From positions 297,928 to 361,927 of the forward strand of contig JANQKF010000019.1 in the NCBI GenBank assembly GCA_028281285.1: a DNA stretch of 64,000 bases. The letters run 5' to 3'. The notes beneath the pieces are model-generated. The model was not told the DNA's origin. It did not search any database and was given only the letters and a program-made list of their open reading frames with translations. How positions within the stretch are numbered: the first letter of the stretch is position 1; each line of letters begins with the position of its first letter. Below are positions 46,199-58,000 of this stretch, one piece after another. This DNA is from Cyclobacteriaceae bacterium. GTDB lineage: Bacteria > Bacteroidota > Bacteroidia > Cytophagales > Cyclobacteriaceae. The translations under genes were made by a program, and so were the position numbers.

Positions 46199-47302
46199 TC
46201 AGCGATTCAATATATTATTCGCACGAAACTCTTTTGGGCTATGTAAGGTGAACTCCTTAAAGACGCGATTAAAGGTTGGTAAGGAATTGAACCCTGAATC
46301 AAATGCTATTGAACTTATAGTGACATGTCTAAATTCATCATTGGACAGTAAGGTCTTGGCAAATTCTATTCTATATGAGTTTATTAAGTTGTTGAAAGAT
46401 TGATGGAATTCGTCATTAATTACCTGTGAAAGTCGATTCCCAGTTATTCCCATTTGGTTGGCTATATGATGCAGTCGGATATCCGGCTTAAGAAAAGGTT
46501 GAGAATTATTCATGAGGGTCTTTAGCTGCTGTACAATGATTAGTTTATCCTCTTTAGACAATTTAGCACCGCGGTATTTTTGATAATTAGGATTGAAAAG
46601 TTGATGCTTGTCTCTTTGCCTATAAAAAATCAGAGGTTGGGTAAAAACTTTATAGGATATCCAATACATGAAGATGGCAGTAGACATTTGCACCAAGATG
46701 AAGGGATTCCACATAATTGGAAATAAAGGGAATCGGAGGAATGCCGAAATGACTACAGAAAAGAAGGCCAAGACCAGGTAAAAAAGAAATAGACTATTCA
46801 ACCAGGAAATATCAGGTTTTGCAGAGTCAGACTTTATTAGTGCGGTATTTGAAACTCTTTTGAATAGGATGAAGTAATAAGCCAAAATCAAAGCAATTGT
46901 CAATTCTCTGCCAAATACACCGAGCACTTCTTCGAAGTATTTGAAAAACGTGAAATCGGTTTTAAAATATCCGATGACCAGTACCAGGAATACCAAAGAT
47001 GGGACAAGGTGGCTAAAGCTTAATTTGGAACCGACCTTTAGCACCCTTAAGGCATATAGGTATAAAAGAGGAGGCAACAGGAATTGAGTGGACCTGATTA
47101 TGTATCTCCAGAATTCATTAAATAGATGAAGTTGTTCATTCGCAAAAAAGATCAACGTTTTGAATGAAATCAGCAATAAAATAACAGCTAATACGCTGTT
47201 GCTTTCTTTGTTTTTTCTCAATGAGTAGAGAAAAAGGGCCAGAACAAATGCTTGAATTGCTCCAATTAGAATCAGGGTCTCAAGTGAATCGATAAAGTTC
47301 AT
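46199..47302 (-). CDS. Seven-helix membrane AraC-family transcriptional regulator
   Basis: 367 residues. The N-terminal 240 residues carry about seven membrane helices (LILIGAIQAFVLALFLYSL; VLAVILLLISFKTLIFF; SLVFLVLVIGYF; IALILAYYFILF; FLFYLVLAFFSVVISAF; PFILVQMSTAIFMYWISY). The C-terminus is an AraC DNA-binding domain with two helix-turn-helix motifs (LHHIANQMGITGNRLSQVIN and ISSIAFDSGFNSLPTFNRVFKE) and the closing SPKEFR. Membrane-embedded AraC regulators of this build are common in Bacteroidota, and their signals are mostly unknown. The nearest co-directional target is the hydrolase downstream. Confidence 0.93.
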   Translation of the reverse strand: MNFIDSLETLILIGAIQAFVLALFLYSLRKNKESNSVLAVILLLISFKTLIFFANEQLHLFNEFWRYIIRSTQFLLPPLLYLYALRVLKVGSKLSFSHLVPSLVFLVLVIGYFKTDFTFFKYFEEVLGVFGRELTIALILAYYFILFKRVSNTALIKSDSAKPDISWLNSLFLFYLVLAFFSVVISAFLRFPLFPIMWNPFILVQMSTAIFMYWISYKVFTQPLIFYRQRDKHQLFNPNYQKYRGAKLSKEDKLIIVQQLKTLMNNSQPFLKPDIRLHHIANQMGITGNRLSQVINDEFHQSFNNLINSYRIEFAKTLLSNDEFRHVTISSIAFDSGFNSLPTFNRVFKEFTLHSPKEFRANNILNR

Positions 47303-47547
47303 GTGCTTTACTAAACGAAAATAAGGAAATCGTTTGAGGCGACAGGAAGATTACGGACGTAATCCGAAGCCCAAAAATGCATTCGTCCAAAGTTTTTATC
47401 CAAGACCTCCATTCGAAGTACTACGGGCAAAAGCTCACAAGATTTCAACTCAGAATGGGTTGAAACAGAATTCGAAACTATGACACCAGGTTGTGACGGT
47501 AGCAATCCTTTTTCTTGATAAGCAGTCTAATACACGACCGCCAATAG

Positions 47548-50500
47548 TCAGGCTCTCAAATACTCACCCGGACTTTTACCATACCGTTTTTTGAAGAGTT
47601 GAGAAAAATGCTTTACCGACTGAAAGCCGATGGCATACGAAACTTCCGCCACCGTATGATAAGCCCCGCGTTCCAGGTAGGCACGGGCTTGTTGCAATCG
47701 AAGCTCCTGAAGAAATTGTGTGTTGGTCAGCCCGGTGATGGACTTGATCTTGCGCTGGAACTGCCGTGTGCTCAGGTTCATGAAATCTGCCAATACCTCC
47801 ACAGAGAAGTTGGTATCCGTTAGTCTGTACAAAGCTTCTTTTTCAACCGTTTTCACCCATTCCAGGTCTACCTCAGAAACTACTTGAGTATCTTCTTCGG
47901 AGACCTCGTAAGCACTGTCAGGTTCACCAATTTTTTCTTTATTTAAGAACGCCTTGCGTGCCTGATAGTTGGAGAGCAGGTTTTTGATTCTGGCCAGGAG
48001 TTCTTCACCCAGAAAAGGCTTGGTTAGGTAGTCATCTACACCAATGGTAAGTGCATGAAGCTTGTCCTCGTGTTCTGCCCTGGCAGTAAGCATCACCACC
48101 GGTAGATGTCTGTAAAGCTGATTGGATTTAAGTCTTTTTAGCAAAGTGAAGCCATCCATTTCGGGCATCATTACATCAGAGACCACCAGGTCGGGTGTAA
48201 AGGATTTGAGTACTTCCAGCGCCTCGAGGCCATTGTCAGCCGTTTTTACCTGGTAATGAGGGGTGAGCAGTTCTTTGATGTATTCCTGCATATCAGGATT
48301 ATCCTCTACGATCAGGAGAGAGTGACCGGCCTCGTCTGCTCTTTCACCAGGCGGCTTCACATAGGGGATATCTTCCAGCAACTCCTCAACAAGGGTCTGG
48401 CCGGGGACATCGGCATCTGTTACGACCTTCTTCGGTAAGTTGAGTTCGAAGGTAGTGCCTTTCCCGACTTCACTCTCCACGCCAATAGTGCCCTTCATGA
48501 CAGTGGTCAGTTCTTTTACCAGTGCCAGGCCTATACCGGTTCCACCTTGCACTTTGGTCAGGTCTCGTTCCTGGGTTTGAAAGAAACGGTCAAACACGAA
48601 AGGCAAATCTTTTTCGGCAATGCCACGGCCGGAGTCCCTCACCGTGATTTTAAGTGAATCTGCCTTCAAGCGGGCTGTGATCTTGACAAAGCCACCTCGG
48701 TCGGTAAACTTGAGCGCATTAGAAAGCAGGTTGTTCACAATCTTTTCCACCTTTCGCGAGTCCAGGCTGAGCACCACTTGATCATCAAAGTAAAAATCTG
48801 AAGTGTACTTCACCCCTTTTCTAATAGCAAAAGACTCAAAGCCGGAATAGAGTCGTATGAGAAAGGGCATCAGCACCACAGGTGATTCATGCACTTCCAG
48901 CTTGCCCGCCTCGAGTTTTGAAAGCTCCAAAATCTCCTCCACCAGATCTGAAAGCCCCTTACTGCTGCGGTACATGCGTTTGAGCTTGTAGAGCTTATCT
49001 TCGTCCAGCGTTTTCTCTTTGAGCAACTCAGTAAGTGGCCCCATGATGAGGGTCAGGGGCGTTCTTAGTTCGTGTGAAATGTTGGCAAAGAATTGAGATT
49101 TGGCAGCATCCAGTTGCTTGAGTTCTTTGGCTTGTTTTTCCAACACCACGGTTTGCTGCTCAAGTTCTATGGTTTGTTGCTTGATCTCCGAGGTACGCTC
49201 AGCCACTTCTTTCTCCAATGCCGCCCTGTGTCTTTTTAACCGGGTGATCCTTCTTCTTACTAAATAGATTGTCAGGCTGGCAATAATGAGGGAACAGAGT
49301 AAAATGAACCAGGGCCGCAGAAAGATAGGCCTGATGACCACAAGGGGTATGGCCAAAGCTTCCGTCCACACGCCAGTGGACTCTTTGGCCTTAACCAGAA
49401 GTTGGAATTCCCCATAGGGCAATGCATTGATCCTGATTACGGGTTCATTAAGATAGGTCCAACCTGCTTCCACTCCGGCTATTTGGTAGGCATAGGACTG
49501 ATTGGCCAACGGGCCATAGCTCAAATGGCTAACCTCCAGGTTGAAGCCCTGTTCAGTAGGTTGAAGCACAATTTCTCCCTCATCAAGAAAGGAAGGGTAT
49601 TCGTTCATCAATTCTCCCGTCCTTCTTATCCGCTTGGTCAAAGCAGTTACCACAAGGGCTGTGTTTTCTGAGTGCTGAGTCGATACGATTTCTTCAGGTT
49701 TAAAAGAAGTGACCCCATTAAATCCGCCAAAGTACAGTGTGCTGTCGTTTCCACGATAGTGAGCCCCCAGGTTGAATTTCATATGTGCAATACCATCGGA
49801 AAGCGTGTGTGTGATGAAATTACCGTTTAAGGGGTTGAACTGATTGAGTCCCTTGTCCGAAGGCAGCCATAGATTCTGGTAATTATCTTCATACACCGCA
49901 TAGATGTAATTGGTGGAAAGCCCATGTTCGGTGGTAAACTGTTCGTACCTGCCTTCATCGGGCCACCATTGAATCAGGCCGGCTCCGTTAGTGGCCAGCC
50001 AGAAAGTACCCGACTGATCTTCATACAGATGGTTGATTTCGTTATGCGGTAAGCGGTTTTTACCTGTTCCATCCCTGTGATAGTGTCCCAGAATCTGTCG
50101 GTTGACAGGATCCAATACATACACACCCCGGGTAGTAGACAGCCAAAGTCCATGGCTGTTTTCATAAATGTCGATCACCTCTGCTCCGGCCAACGCCTCC
50201 ATGGCTCCCTCGTTCTTCAACCAGTTGATCTCTACAGCATCGGCATTGAACACAGAGATGCCATTTTTGTGTCCAAGCCAGAGTGTTCCTCTTTTGTCAA
50301 AAAACAACGCCCTGTGCTGGGTAGGGACATCGGTTGCCTTGAGCTGGTTCCTGTCGAGCCCTTCAAAGAGCGACTCCGGATAAGTAAATTCGGTGAAACG
50401 ACCTTTATCTACTTCGTAGCGCAAAAGCCGGAACGACTCGTTAGAGATCCAAATGTCCCCATGCTCGTCTTTGGCAAAATCCAAGTTTAAATAACTCACC

Positions 50501-51747
50501 TCTTGGCTGGAAAAAGGGTGATTGAAGGCGAATGGCGGGGTCAATACTCTTCTTTCCTTGGTTATTAGGTCAACGGAATAAGAGTTTCCCAATCCATTGA
50601 CCAGCAGATTGCCCTGGCCATCTTCTATGATGCTTTCAGTAGAATACCTTTCGTTAAGACTTGTACGGAACTCATCGATGTATTTTCTGAAGTGAGATCT
50701 TTTAAGCTCCAGATTTTTCATGCTATGATGAGTAGTAAGCCATAATTTGTCCTGGTTATCGAAATAGGGCCGTCTGGCGACCCTTATGGCTCCCGGACTT
50801 CTGTAAATTTCATCACCATCTGGAGATATGACTACCAGATATAGTCGCTTGGTGCTGTCTTTGGGATCAATCTTTATGTAATTGAAATAATGATTCAGGG
50901 TCTTGGGAGAAACCGCAAGCGCAGTATAGTCATTGCCCTGGTGCTTTTGAGAATAGACTTTGACCTTGCCATCTACAAAATGACGTCTGAATTCTTTATC
51001 ATTTGGGGTCGGGCTCAACGCAACGTAGTGCAGTTGCCCCGACTCATCTTCATAGGGAGTGTCTAGTATGTCCAGTTGAGTTACCGGATTTCCCGAGCTT
51101 TTATTGAACCTTTTTACCTCAGCCCAGGATTGATCAAACCTAATCACCTCTCTCCACAATACGAGCCAAATGCCGTCAGAACCGGACAGGAACAGTTGAT
51201 GAATTTTTTCGCCCGAAGGTACCTGGTACACCTTTTTGGCCTGGCGCGATTTTATGGCATAAACACTTCCGGATTTAGTGGAGAGGAGCATGGATTGATC
51301 AGGCCCGCGGTTCACCCAGGTGATTTGATCTTCCGGAAATGGCAAGGGTTTTTCCAGATAATCATTTAGGGGAATGGCCTTGCCTTGAACAGGGTCGAAT
51401 ACATCAACTCCATCGGTCCAGCGAATGTCCTTGATGGTATGCTGATAGTGCAGCCATAAATTGTTTTCAGCGTCTTCACTGATCCTGAACTCACTCTTAA
51501 AACGCAGACCATGTGTTTCAAAAGGAAAGTGTCTCACCTGTGTACCATCATAGCGATCTAACCCATGATCAGTACCTACCCAGATATAGCCCTTCTGGTC
51601 TTGAAACGGGTAGTAAAAAATATGGCTTGAAAAACCCGGATCACCAACGGTGAAGTTTTGATTGCGTATCAGATAATCCTGGGCATAAAGCACTGCACCG
51701 TTGAGCATACAGCATAGAACTAACGATATGATGAATCTGCACTTCAC
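47548..51747 (-). CDS. Hybrid two-component system regulator (Reg_prop/YYY sensor, kinase, receiver, AraC output)
   Basis: 1399 residues from a GTG start with a signal peptide (about 1-22). A periplasmic sensor of two Reg_prop propellers (about 23-750; units such as GYIWVGTDHGLDRYDG and GTLWLGHKNGISVF) is followed by a Y_Y_Y domain (ANQSYAYQIAGVEAGWTYL). One membrane helix (WFILLCSLIIASLTIYLV) and a coiled coil precede HisKA with H892 in NISHELRTPLTL. The ATPase domain has NNLLSNALKFT and GTGIGLALVKEL, the receiver has D1191 in VVSDVMMPEMDG, and the C-terminus has an AraC domain. Such regulators usually sense oligosaccharides and switch on nearby operons. The only large gene beside it is the divergent giant surface protein. 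Confidence 0.95.
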   Translation of the reverse strand: MKCRFIISLVLCCMLNGAVLYAQDYLIRNQNFTVGDPGFSSHIFYYPFQDQKGYIWVGTDHGLDRYDGTQVRHFPFETHGLRFKSEFRISEDAENNLWLHYQHTIKDIRWTDGVDVFDPVQGKAIPLNDYLEKPLPFPEDQITWVNRGPDQSMLLSTKSGSVYAIKSRQAKKVYQVPSGEKIHQLFLSGSDGIWLVLWREVIRFDQSWAEVKRFNKSSGNPVTQLDILDTPYEDESGQLHYVALSPTPNDKEFRRHFVDGKVKVYSQKHQGNDYTALAVSPKTLNHYFNYIKIDPKDSTKRLYLVVISPDGDEIYRSPGAIRVARRPYFDNQDKLWLTTHHSMKNLELKRSHFRKYIDEFRTSLNERYSTESIIEDGQGNLLVNGLGNSYSVDLITKERRVLTPPFAFNHPFSSQEVSYLNLDFAKDEHGDIWISNESFRLLRYEVDKGRFTEFTYPESLFEGLDRNQLKATDVPTQHRALFFDKRGTLWLGHKNGISVFNADAVEINWLKNEGAMEALAGAEVIDIYENSHGLWLSTTRGVYVLDPVNRQILGHYHRDGTGKNRLPHNEINHLYEDQSGTFWLATNGAGLIQWWPDEGRYEQFTTEHGLSTNYIYAVYEDNYQNLWLPSDKGLNQFNPLNGNFITHTLSDGIAHMKFNLGAHYRGNDSTLYFGGFNGVTSFKPEEIVSTQHSENTALVVTALTKRIRRTGELMNEYPSFLDEGEIVLQPTEQGFNLEVSHLSYGPLANQSYAYQIAGVEAGWTYLNEPVIRINALPYGEFQLLVKAKESTGVWTEALAIPLVVIRPIFLRPWFILLCSLIIASLTIYLVRRRITRLKRHRAALEKEVAERTSEIKQQTIELEQQTVVLEKQAKELKQLDAAKSQFFANISHELRTPLTLIMGPLTELLKEKTLDEDKLYKLKRMYRSSKGLSDLVEEILELSKLEAGKLEVHESPVVLMPFLIRLYSGFESFAIRKGVKYTSDFYFDDQVVLSLDSRKVEKIVNNLLSNALKFTDRGGFVKITARLKADSLKITVRDSGRGIAEKDLPFVFDRFFQTQERDLTKVQGGTGIGLALVKELTTVMKGTIGVESEVGKGTTFELNLPKKVVTDADVPGQTLVEELLEDIPYVKPPGERADEAGHSLLIVEDNPDMQEYIKELLTPHYQVKTADNGLEALEVLKSFTPDLVVSDVMMPEMDGFTLLKRLKSNQLYRHLPVVMLTARAEHEDKLHALTIGVDDYLTKPFLGEELLARIKNLLSNYQARKAFLNKEKIGEPDSAYEVSEEDTQVVSEVDLEWVKTVEKEALYRLTDTNFSVEVLADFMNLSTRQFQRKIKSITGLTNTQFLQELRLQQARAYLERGAYHTVAEVSYAIGFQSVKHFSQLFKKRYGKSPGEYLRA

Positions 51748-52051
51748 CGATAGTCAGGTTTCATTCTGTTTTGGTGATCATTGTTGAGGTATTCGTATCA
51801 CCAGGCAATAGGATACAATCTCGGAATCAAATGGAATACATGCCAGACCGCAGATAGAATATACTACACCTTTTTGTACTGTTTATCATTTGAAATTATT
51901 AAAACACAATTAATACATCGTATAGTATAAAAAATAATTAAATATGTCACTACAGCACCCTTAACATGTCATAATACTGCCTGTAACGAAAATCGGTCCC
52001 GGAGCGGGCTGAAGATAGCTTTGAGTATCAGAAACAAAACACTCATTCGCC
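51748..52051. promoter_or_regulatory. 304-bp divergent control region between the hybrid regulator and the giant surface protein
   Basis: No gene is present. A perfect -7 element TAGCTTTG lies at 52016-52023, 28 bp before the ATG at 52052, but no -33 TTTG sits at the right distance; that is what an activator-dependent promoter would look like. The central part (about 51880-51950) is strongly AT-rich. Binding of the hybrid regulator here is inference. Confidence 0.4.
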
Positions 52052-55000
52052 ATGAAATCTTCAGCAAAGCGTCCCCGATTTACCGGTTTCATTTCAGTCA
52101 TAACTTTTGTATTCCTGACCTTATTTTCTGGTGCCCTGCTTGCACAGACTGATCAGGCAGAACCAGAGACGAGCATTCCGGACCAGTTCAATTTTCATCA
52201 CCTCATGGAAAGAGATGCCACGGAGCTGACAGTCCCCGATCTGGCGAAGTTGGTCCTTGTCGAAAAAGAACTTGAAAGAGGAAGGTTAGCGACATCAGTA
52301 AGTACTGCTTTACCTTTGGGTGTTGCAGGCCCGGAGATCCATTCTTCTGCTATCACTGCCGTAAACAATGACGAGACTTATCGCTATACCATCCTGACTA
52401 CCCCGGACAACAACGACCGGTTGACTGTGACGGGCAGTTTTCCCAATTGGCTGACCCTGACTGGCAGTGCCGATGGTGTGGTGAGTACCTATGCCGGAAC
52501 AGGGGTAGAAGGCTTTGCCAATGGCCCTGCAGCCAGTGCCCAGTTTGCCTATCCTAACGGAATAGTAAGCGATGCTGCCGGTAATATCTATGTTGCGGAC
52601 CACCATGCCATTCGGAAGATCACACCAGAAGGCGTAGTCTCTACCTTTGCAGGTTCAGACACTGCCGATTTTCGAGACGGAAGCACACCACTTTTCAACA
52701 CACCCAAGAGCATGACGATTGATGCCCAGGGAAATATATATGTAGCCGACAGCGGGAACAAAAGGATCCGCAAGATCACTCCTGAGGGAGAGGCGAGCAC
52801 GGTAGCAGGCACCGGGGTTTCCGGAGATAATGATGGTCCGGTCTCCTCGGCAACATTCTCTGGACCCAGTGGGGTAATTTTCGATGACGCTGGAAATATG
52901 TATGTGCGCCAACACTTTAAGATCAGAAAGGTCACTCCTGCTGGTTGGGTGAGCACCCTTGCCTCCGGATTCAACGGTGTTATAGAAGGTATGGCCATCG
53001 GTCCGGACGGAAATATTTATGCATCTGACACTTTTAGTCATCAAATTAAAAGAATTACTCCTGCCGGGGTAATGACCACATTTGCCGGTATCGTGAAAGG
53101 GTTTATGGATGGGCCTGCTTTATCTGCCCAATTTGACTCGCCCGGAGGACTGGCATTTGATGATTTCGGAAACCTCTGGGTAGTGGACACTGGGAACCAT
53201 GCCATTCGTAAGATCTCCCCGGATGGTATCGTAAGCACAGTAGCAGGTTCTGGTGCGGCAGGTGCTGCAAATGGGGTGGGTACAGCTTCTTCTTTCCGGG
53301 GCCCGATGGATATTACTATCAGTCCGGTTACCGGGGATCTTTACATTGCAGACCAGACCAATCACCTGGTTCGGAGGATCACCCGGAATTTCACCCTGTC
53401 AGGTGCAGTGGCCGGGCATGCCGGTCAGCATGCTATTGATTTGACCGTGTCTGATGGTAACGGACGTACCGGTACGCAAAACTTCACCCTGACCGTGATT
53501 GACGTGGCAGCACCCGTGATCACTTCTCCCACATCGGCCACTTTTGCTGAGAATGGTCAGGGTACCGTGTATACCGCACAGGCCACCGACCTGGAAGCCC
53601 TGACCTACAGCCTGGGAGCAAACAATGACGAAGCCTACTTCCAGATCGATCAGAACAATGGAGCCCTGACTTTCAAAAACCCTCCTGATTTTGAGGACCC
53701 GGTTGACACAAATAATGATAATGTTTACATGGTGGAGGTAAAGGCAAGTGACGGCACCTTTACATCCACTCAGTTGGTCAGCATCACGGTCACTGATGTG
53801 GATGATACTGCACCGGTATTTACCTCTGCTACCACCGCCAGTTTTGTCGAAAACTCCAGCGGTACGGTATATACAGCCACAGCCACCGATATTAACCCGA
53901 TCACGTATAGCCTCGGCACCTCCAATGATGAAAGCTTCTTCGACATGAATGGCAATACCGGTGTAGTGACTTTTAAGGCTTCACCTGATTTTGAAACCCC
54001 TGCCGATGCCAATGCAGACAATGCCTATGTTATAGAAGTAAAAGCCCATGATGGCCTCAATACCGCTTCGCTGATGGTGACAATCACCGTCACCAATGTG
54101 GATGATACTGCCCCGGTGTTTACAAGTGACCTGACTTCCGGCTTTAACGAGAATGGAACCGGCCCTGCTTACAGGGCAATAGCCACGGATGTTAACCCGG
54201 TGACTTACAGTTTGGGCAGCACGAGTGAGGAGGCTTTCTTTGACATTTCAGGAAGTACCGGGGAGGTAACCTTCAAGGTAGCGCCTGACTTTGAAGTCCC
54301 GCTGGACAATGATGCCAACAATGGCTATGTCATTGAAGTGGTGGCCAGTGACGGGATCAATCAGGCTAGCCTGATTGTAACTGTCTCGGTGATTGATGCG
54401 AATGAAACCCCTACCTTTACCACTACGGAACAAATCACTGTCAACGACAATGAAAGCTATTACTATGCAGTAGGCACTGCAGATATTGATGGAGATGCCA
54501 TTACCCTGGTGGGTGATCCAATACCCGCCTGGCTGACACTAAGTAAGAATACACTGGGAAAGGTGAGCACCTTGGCCGGTAACGGTACCACAGGTTTTAC
54601 CAATGGAGACCTGTCCGCAGCCACATTCAACATTCCTATCGGAACGGCAGTTGATGCGGATGGCAATATCTATGTAGCGGATTTTTCCAACCACGCCATC
54701 AGAAAGATCACTCCTGCCGGACAGGTGAGCACCCTGGCCGGAAACGGAAGCCACGGTGCGGTAAATGGTACGGGTACCGCAGCGTCATTTACCCAGCCCC
54801 GTGGGTTGGCAGTAGATGCAGATGGCAATGTATATGTAGCCGACTTTGGCAATCATTTGGTAAGAAAGATCACTCCTGCCGGTGAAGTCACTACCCTGGC
54901 AGGGGCGGGTTATGCGGGCTATGCAGAAGGCACCGGAACAGCCGCTGTTTTTGATGGTCCCATAGGCGTGGCCGTGGATACTGCAGGAAATGTGATGGTG

Positions 55001-58000
55001 GCCGACTTGAATAACTATCGCGTAAGGAAGATATCTCCTGCCGGTGTCGTAACTACTTTGGCGGGATCCGGTGCAGTGGGAGCAGATGATGGCAGCGCAC
55101 AAACCGCTACCTTCAATGCGCCCAGGGGCATCACTACTGATCTTTTGGGCAATACCTATGTGGTGGATCACAACAACGGACTGGTCCGTAAGATCTCACC
55201 GCTTGGCTATGTAAGCACCCTGGCAGGAAGTGGTGTTCCGGGATCAGCTGATGGCAGCGGCCAGGCGGCCTCTTTCAGGCTTCCTTCGGGTATCGTGGCC
55301 GATGCTTCCGGCAATCTTTATGTGGCCGATAGCGGCAATGAACTTATCCGGAAAGTCACCCCCGAGGGAGTGGTCACTACCATAGCCGGATCGGGCACTA
55401 CCGGTTTTGCAGACGGTACCGGAACAGCTGTGCAAATGTCGGGCCCTGAAGGCATGAGTGTAGACAAGGCCGGCAATGTCTACTTTGCAGATGTATCGAA
55501 CGCCCGCATTCGTAAGATGGAGACGGGAAGCTATGTGCTCACCGGTAATGCCGTAGGCCAGGGTGGCACCCATACAGTAAGCCTTGAAGCCCAGGATGCT
55601 AGCGGTGCCAAGGCAACCCAGGGCTTCGATATTGTGATCAATGACGTTACGCCACTGGTCCTGACCTCTATAACGACTGCCAGCTTCCTGGAGAACGGTA
55701 CAGGCACAGCCTATACGGTAGTCGCCACCGACACCAACCCCATCACTTACAGTCTGGGCAGTGGCAATGATGAAGCCCTGTTTGATATTTCTGCCAGTAC
55801 CGGGGCGGTGACATTTAAGACGGTTCCGGACTTTGAGGTCCCTCAGGACAACGATGCCAGCAATGACTATGTCATTGACGTGATTGCAGATGACGGGGCC
55901 TTTACAGTAAACCAGCTCGTGACCATTTCAGTAACCAATGAAAATGACAACAGCCCTGTATTTACAGGTGCGACTACTGCATCCGTAAATGACAATGCCA
56001 CTTTAAAATTTCTTATTCCCACCAGCGATGGAGATGGTGATGTGGTAACGGTTACCGCTACTTCCAAGCCAGCCTGGATCTCTTTGGGTGCACTCGATGT
56101 AGAAGTGACCACCCTGGCCGGTGCTACTGCAGGAGATGCTGAAGGTACCGGCACTGCCGCGCGATTCGGCAACCCCTATAGCGTGGCATTAGATGCAACC
56201 GGCAACCTCTATATAGCCGACCAGGACAATCACAAGATCCGAAAGGTCACTCCGCAAGGTGTTATGACTACACTGGCCGGCTCCACCATGGGTGATGCCG
56301 ATGGCACGGGTGCTTCAGCCCAGTTTGATCGACCCGGAGCCACGGCTGTGGATGCCGCAGGTAATGTCTATGTGGCAGATACCTACAATCATAAGATCAG
56401 GAAGATCAGCCCGGAAGGAGTGGTCACAACAATAGCGGGTTCGACCCAGGGTTTTGCCGATGGCACGGGTGCGGCAGCTCAGTTCAATACTCCCTATGGC
56501 CTGGACGTAGATGAGCAAGGCAATATTTTTGTTGGGGATCTTAGCAATTACCGGGTCCGGAAGATCAGTCCGGAGGGAGTGGTCACAACACTGGCCGGTT
56601 CTACCGAGGGTTTTGCCGATGGTGCTGGTACGGCAGCTCAGTTTAAGTCTCCGGCAGGGGTAGCCGTAGACGCAGCGGGCCATGTGTATGTGGCTGATGT
56701 GGGTAATCATAAGATCCGGAAGATCAGCCCGGCAGGCGAGGTGAGTACGCTGGCCGGTTCTGTTCAGGGCTTCCAGGACGGCACTGGCAGCAATGCGCAA
56801 TTCCACAGACCCTGGGGGATTGCCGTGGACGCCCAGGGCAATGTATTTGTAGCAGATCGAAGCAATCATAAGGTGCGGAAGATCAGCCCGGCAGGTCAAG
56901 TGAGTACCGTGGCAGGTTCCATACTAGGCTACCAGGACGGTATTCCTTCAGTAGCTCAGTTTCAATTCCTAACAGGAGTGGCCGTAGATGCGGTGGGCAC
57001 TGTGTATGTGGCTGATAAGACCAATCACAGGATCAGACAGATCACTCCCCGTATGCTTAGGGGAGAGGTCACCGGGCAGCCAGCCGGAAGCCAGCAAGTG
57101 ATTTTAAGAGCTGATGACGGCAATGGCCGCACCACCACCCAAAGCTTTACCATCACGGTGGTGGATGTAACCCCTCCGGTCTTCACCTCATCCACTACGG
57201 CAAGTGTGGTAGAAAACACCACCACAACCGTTTATACGGCAGCAGCTACGGACACCCACCCCGTCACCTATAGTTTGGGAAGCAGCCATGATGAAGCCTT
57301 GTTCGATGTTTCTGGCAGTACCGGAGCCGTAACGTTTAAAACAGCTCCGGACTTTGAGACACCCCAGGACAGCGATCGTAACAATGCCTATGTGATCGAA
57401 GTAGTGGCTGATGACGGCAGCGAGCAGACCAACCATACGGTCACCATCTCGGTCACCAATGTGAATGACTTACCGGAATTTACCTCCACCCCGGTCACCG
57501 CGGTCGATGACAATGCCACCTACGACTACCCCATCACCACCAGCGATGAGGATGGAGATGCCGTAACAGTAAGTGCCCCGGCCTTGCCGGGTTGGTTAAC
57601 ATTTCAGGCACCCCACACGGTCTCTACCTTTGTAGGTACCGGCTCTAATTTTCCAGTCGATGGTTTAGGTACCGAGGCTGCGCTTGCTGCACCGGGAAAG
57701 ATTACTTTTGATGCCCAGGGGAATATGTATGTATCAGACCTGCAACATCATATCAGAAAGATCAGCCCCGAGGGAATGGTCACCACTTTGGCAGGTTCAC
57801 TGATTCGAGGTTATGCAGAGGGTACGGGTTCAGCGGCAGCATTTAACAATCCGGGAGGTATCGCGGTCGATGCCTCAGGCAATGTATACGTAGCTGACCG
57901 GTGGAACCTTCGCATCAGGAAGATCAGCCCCGAAGGTGTGGTCAGTACCTTGGCAGGTTCAGGAACATCCGGGTTTGTGAATGGTACCGGCACTACAGCT

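Noticed and set aside
47311..47505. A 64-codon minus-strand frame between the AraC regulator and the hybrid regulator.
   Set aside because: No signal peptide, helix, family motif or coupled neighbour supports it.
56315..56899. Minus-strand open frames of 100-200 codons throughout the giant surface protein gene.
   Set aside because: They recur with the period of the coding repeats and read as low-complexity Cys/His/Arg-rich strings. The plus-strand frame explains the region fully.
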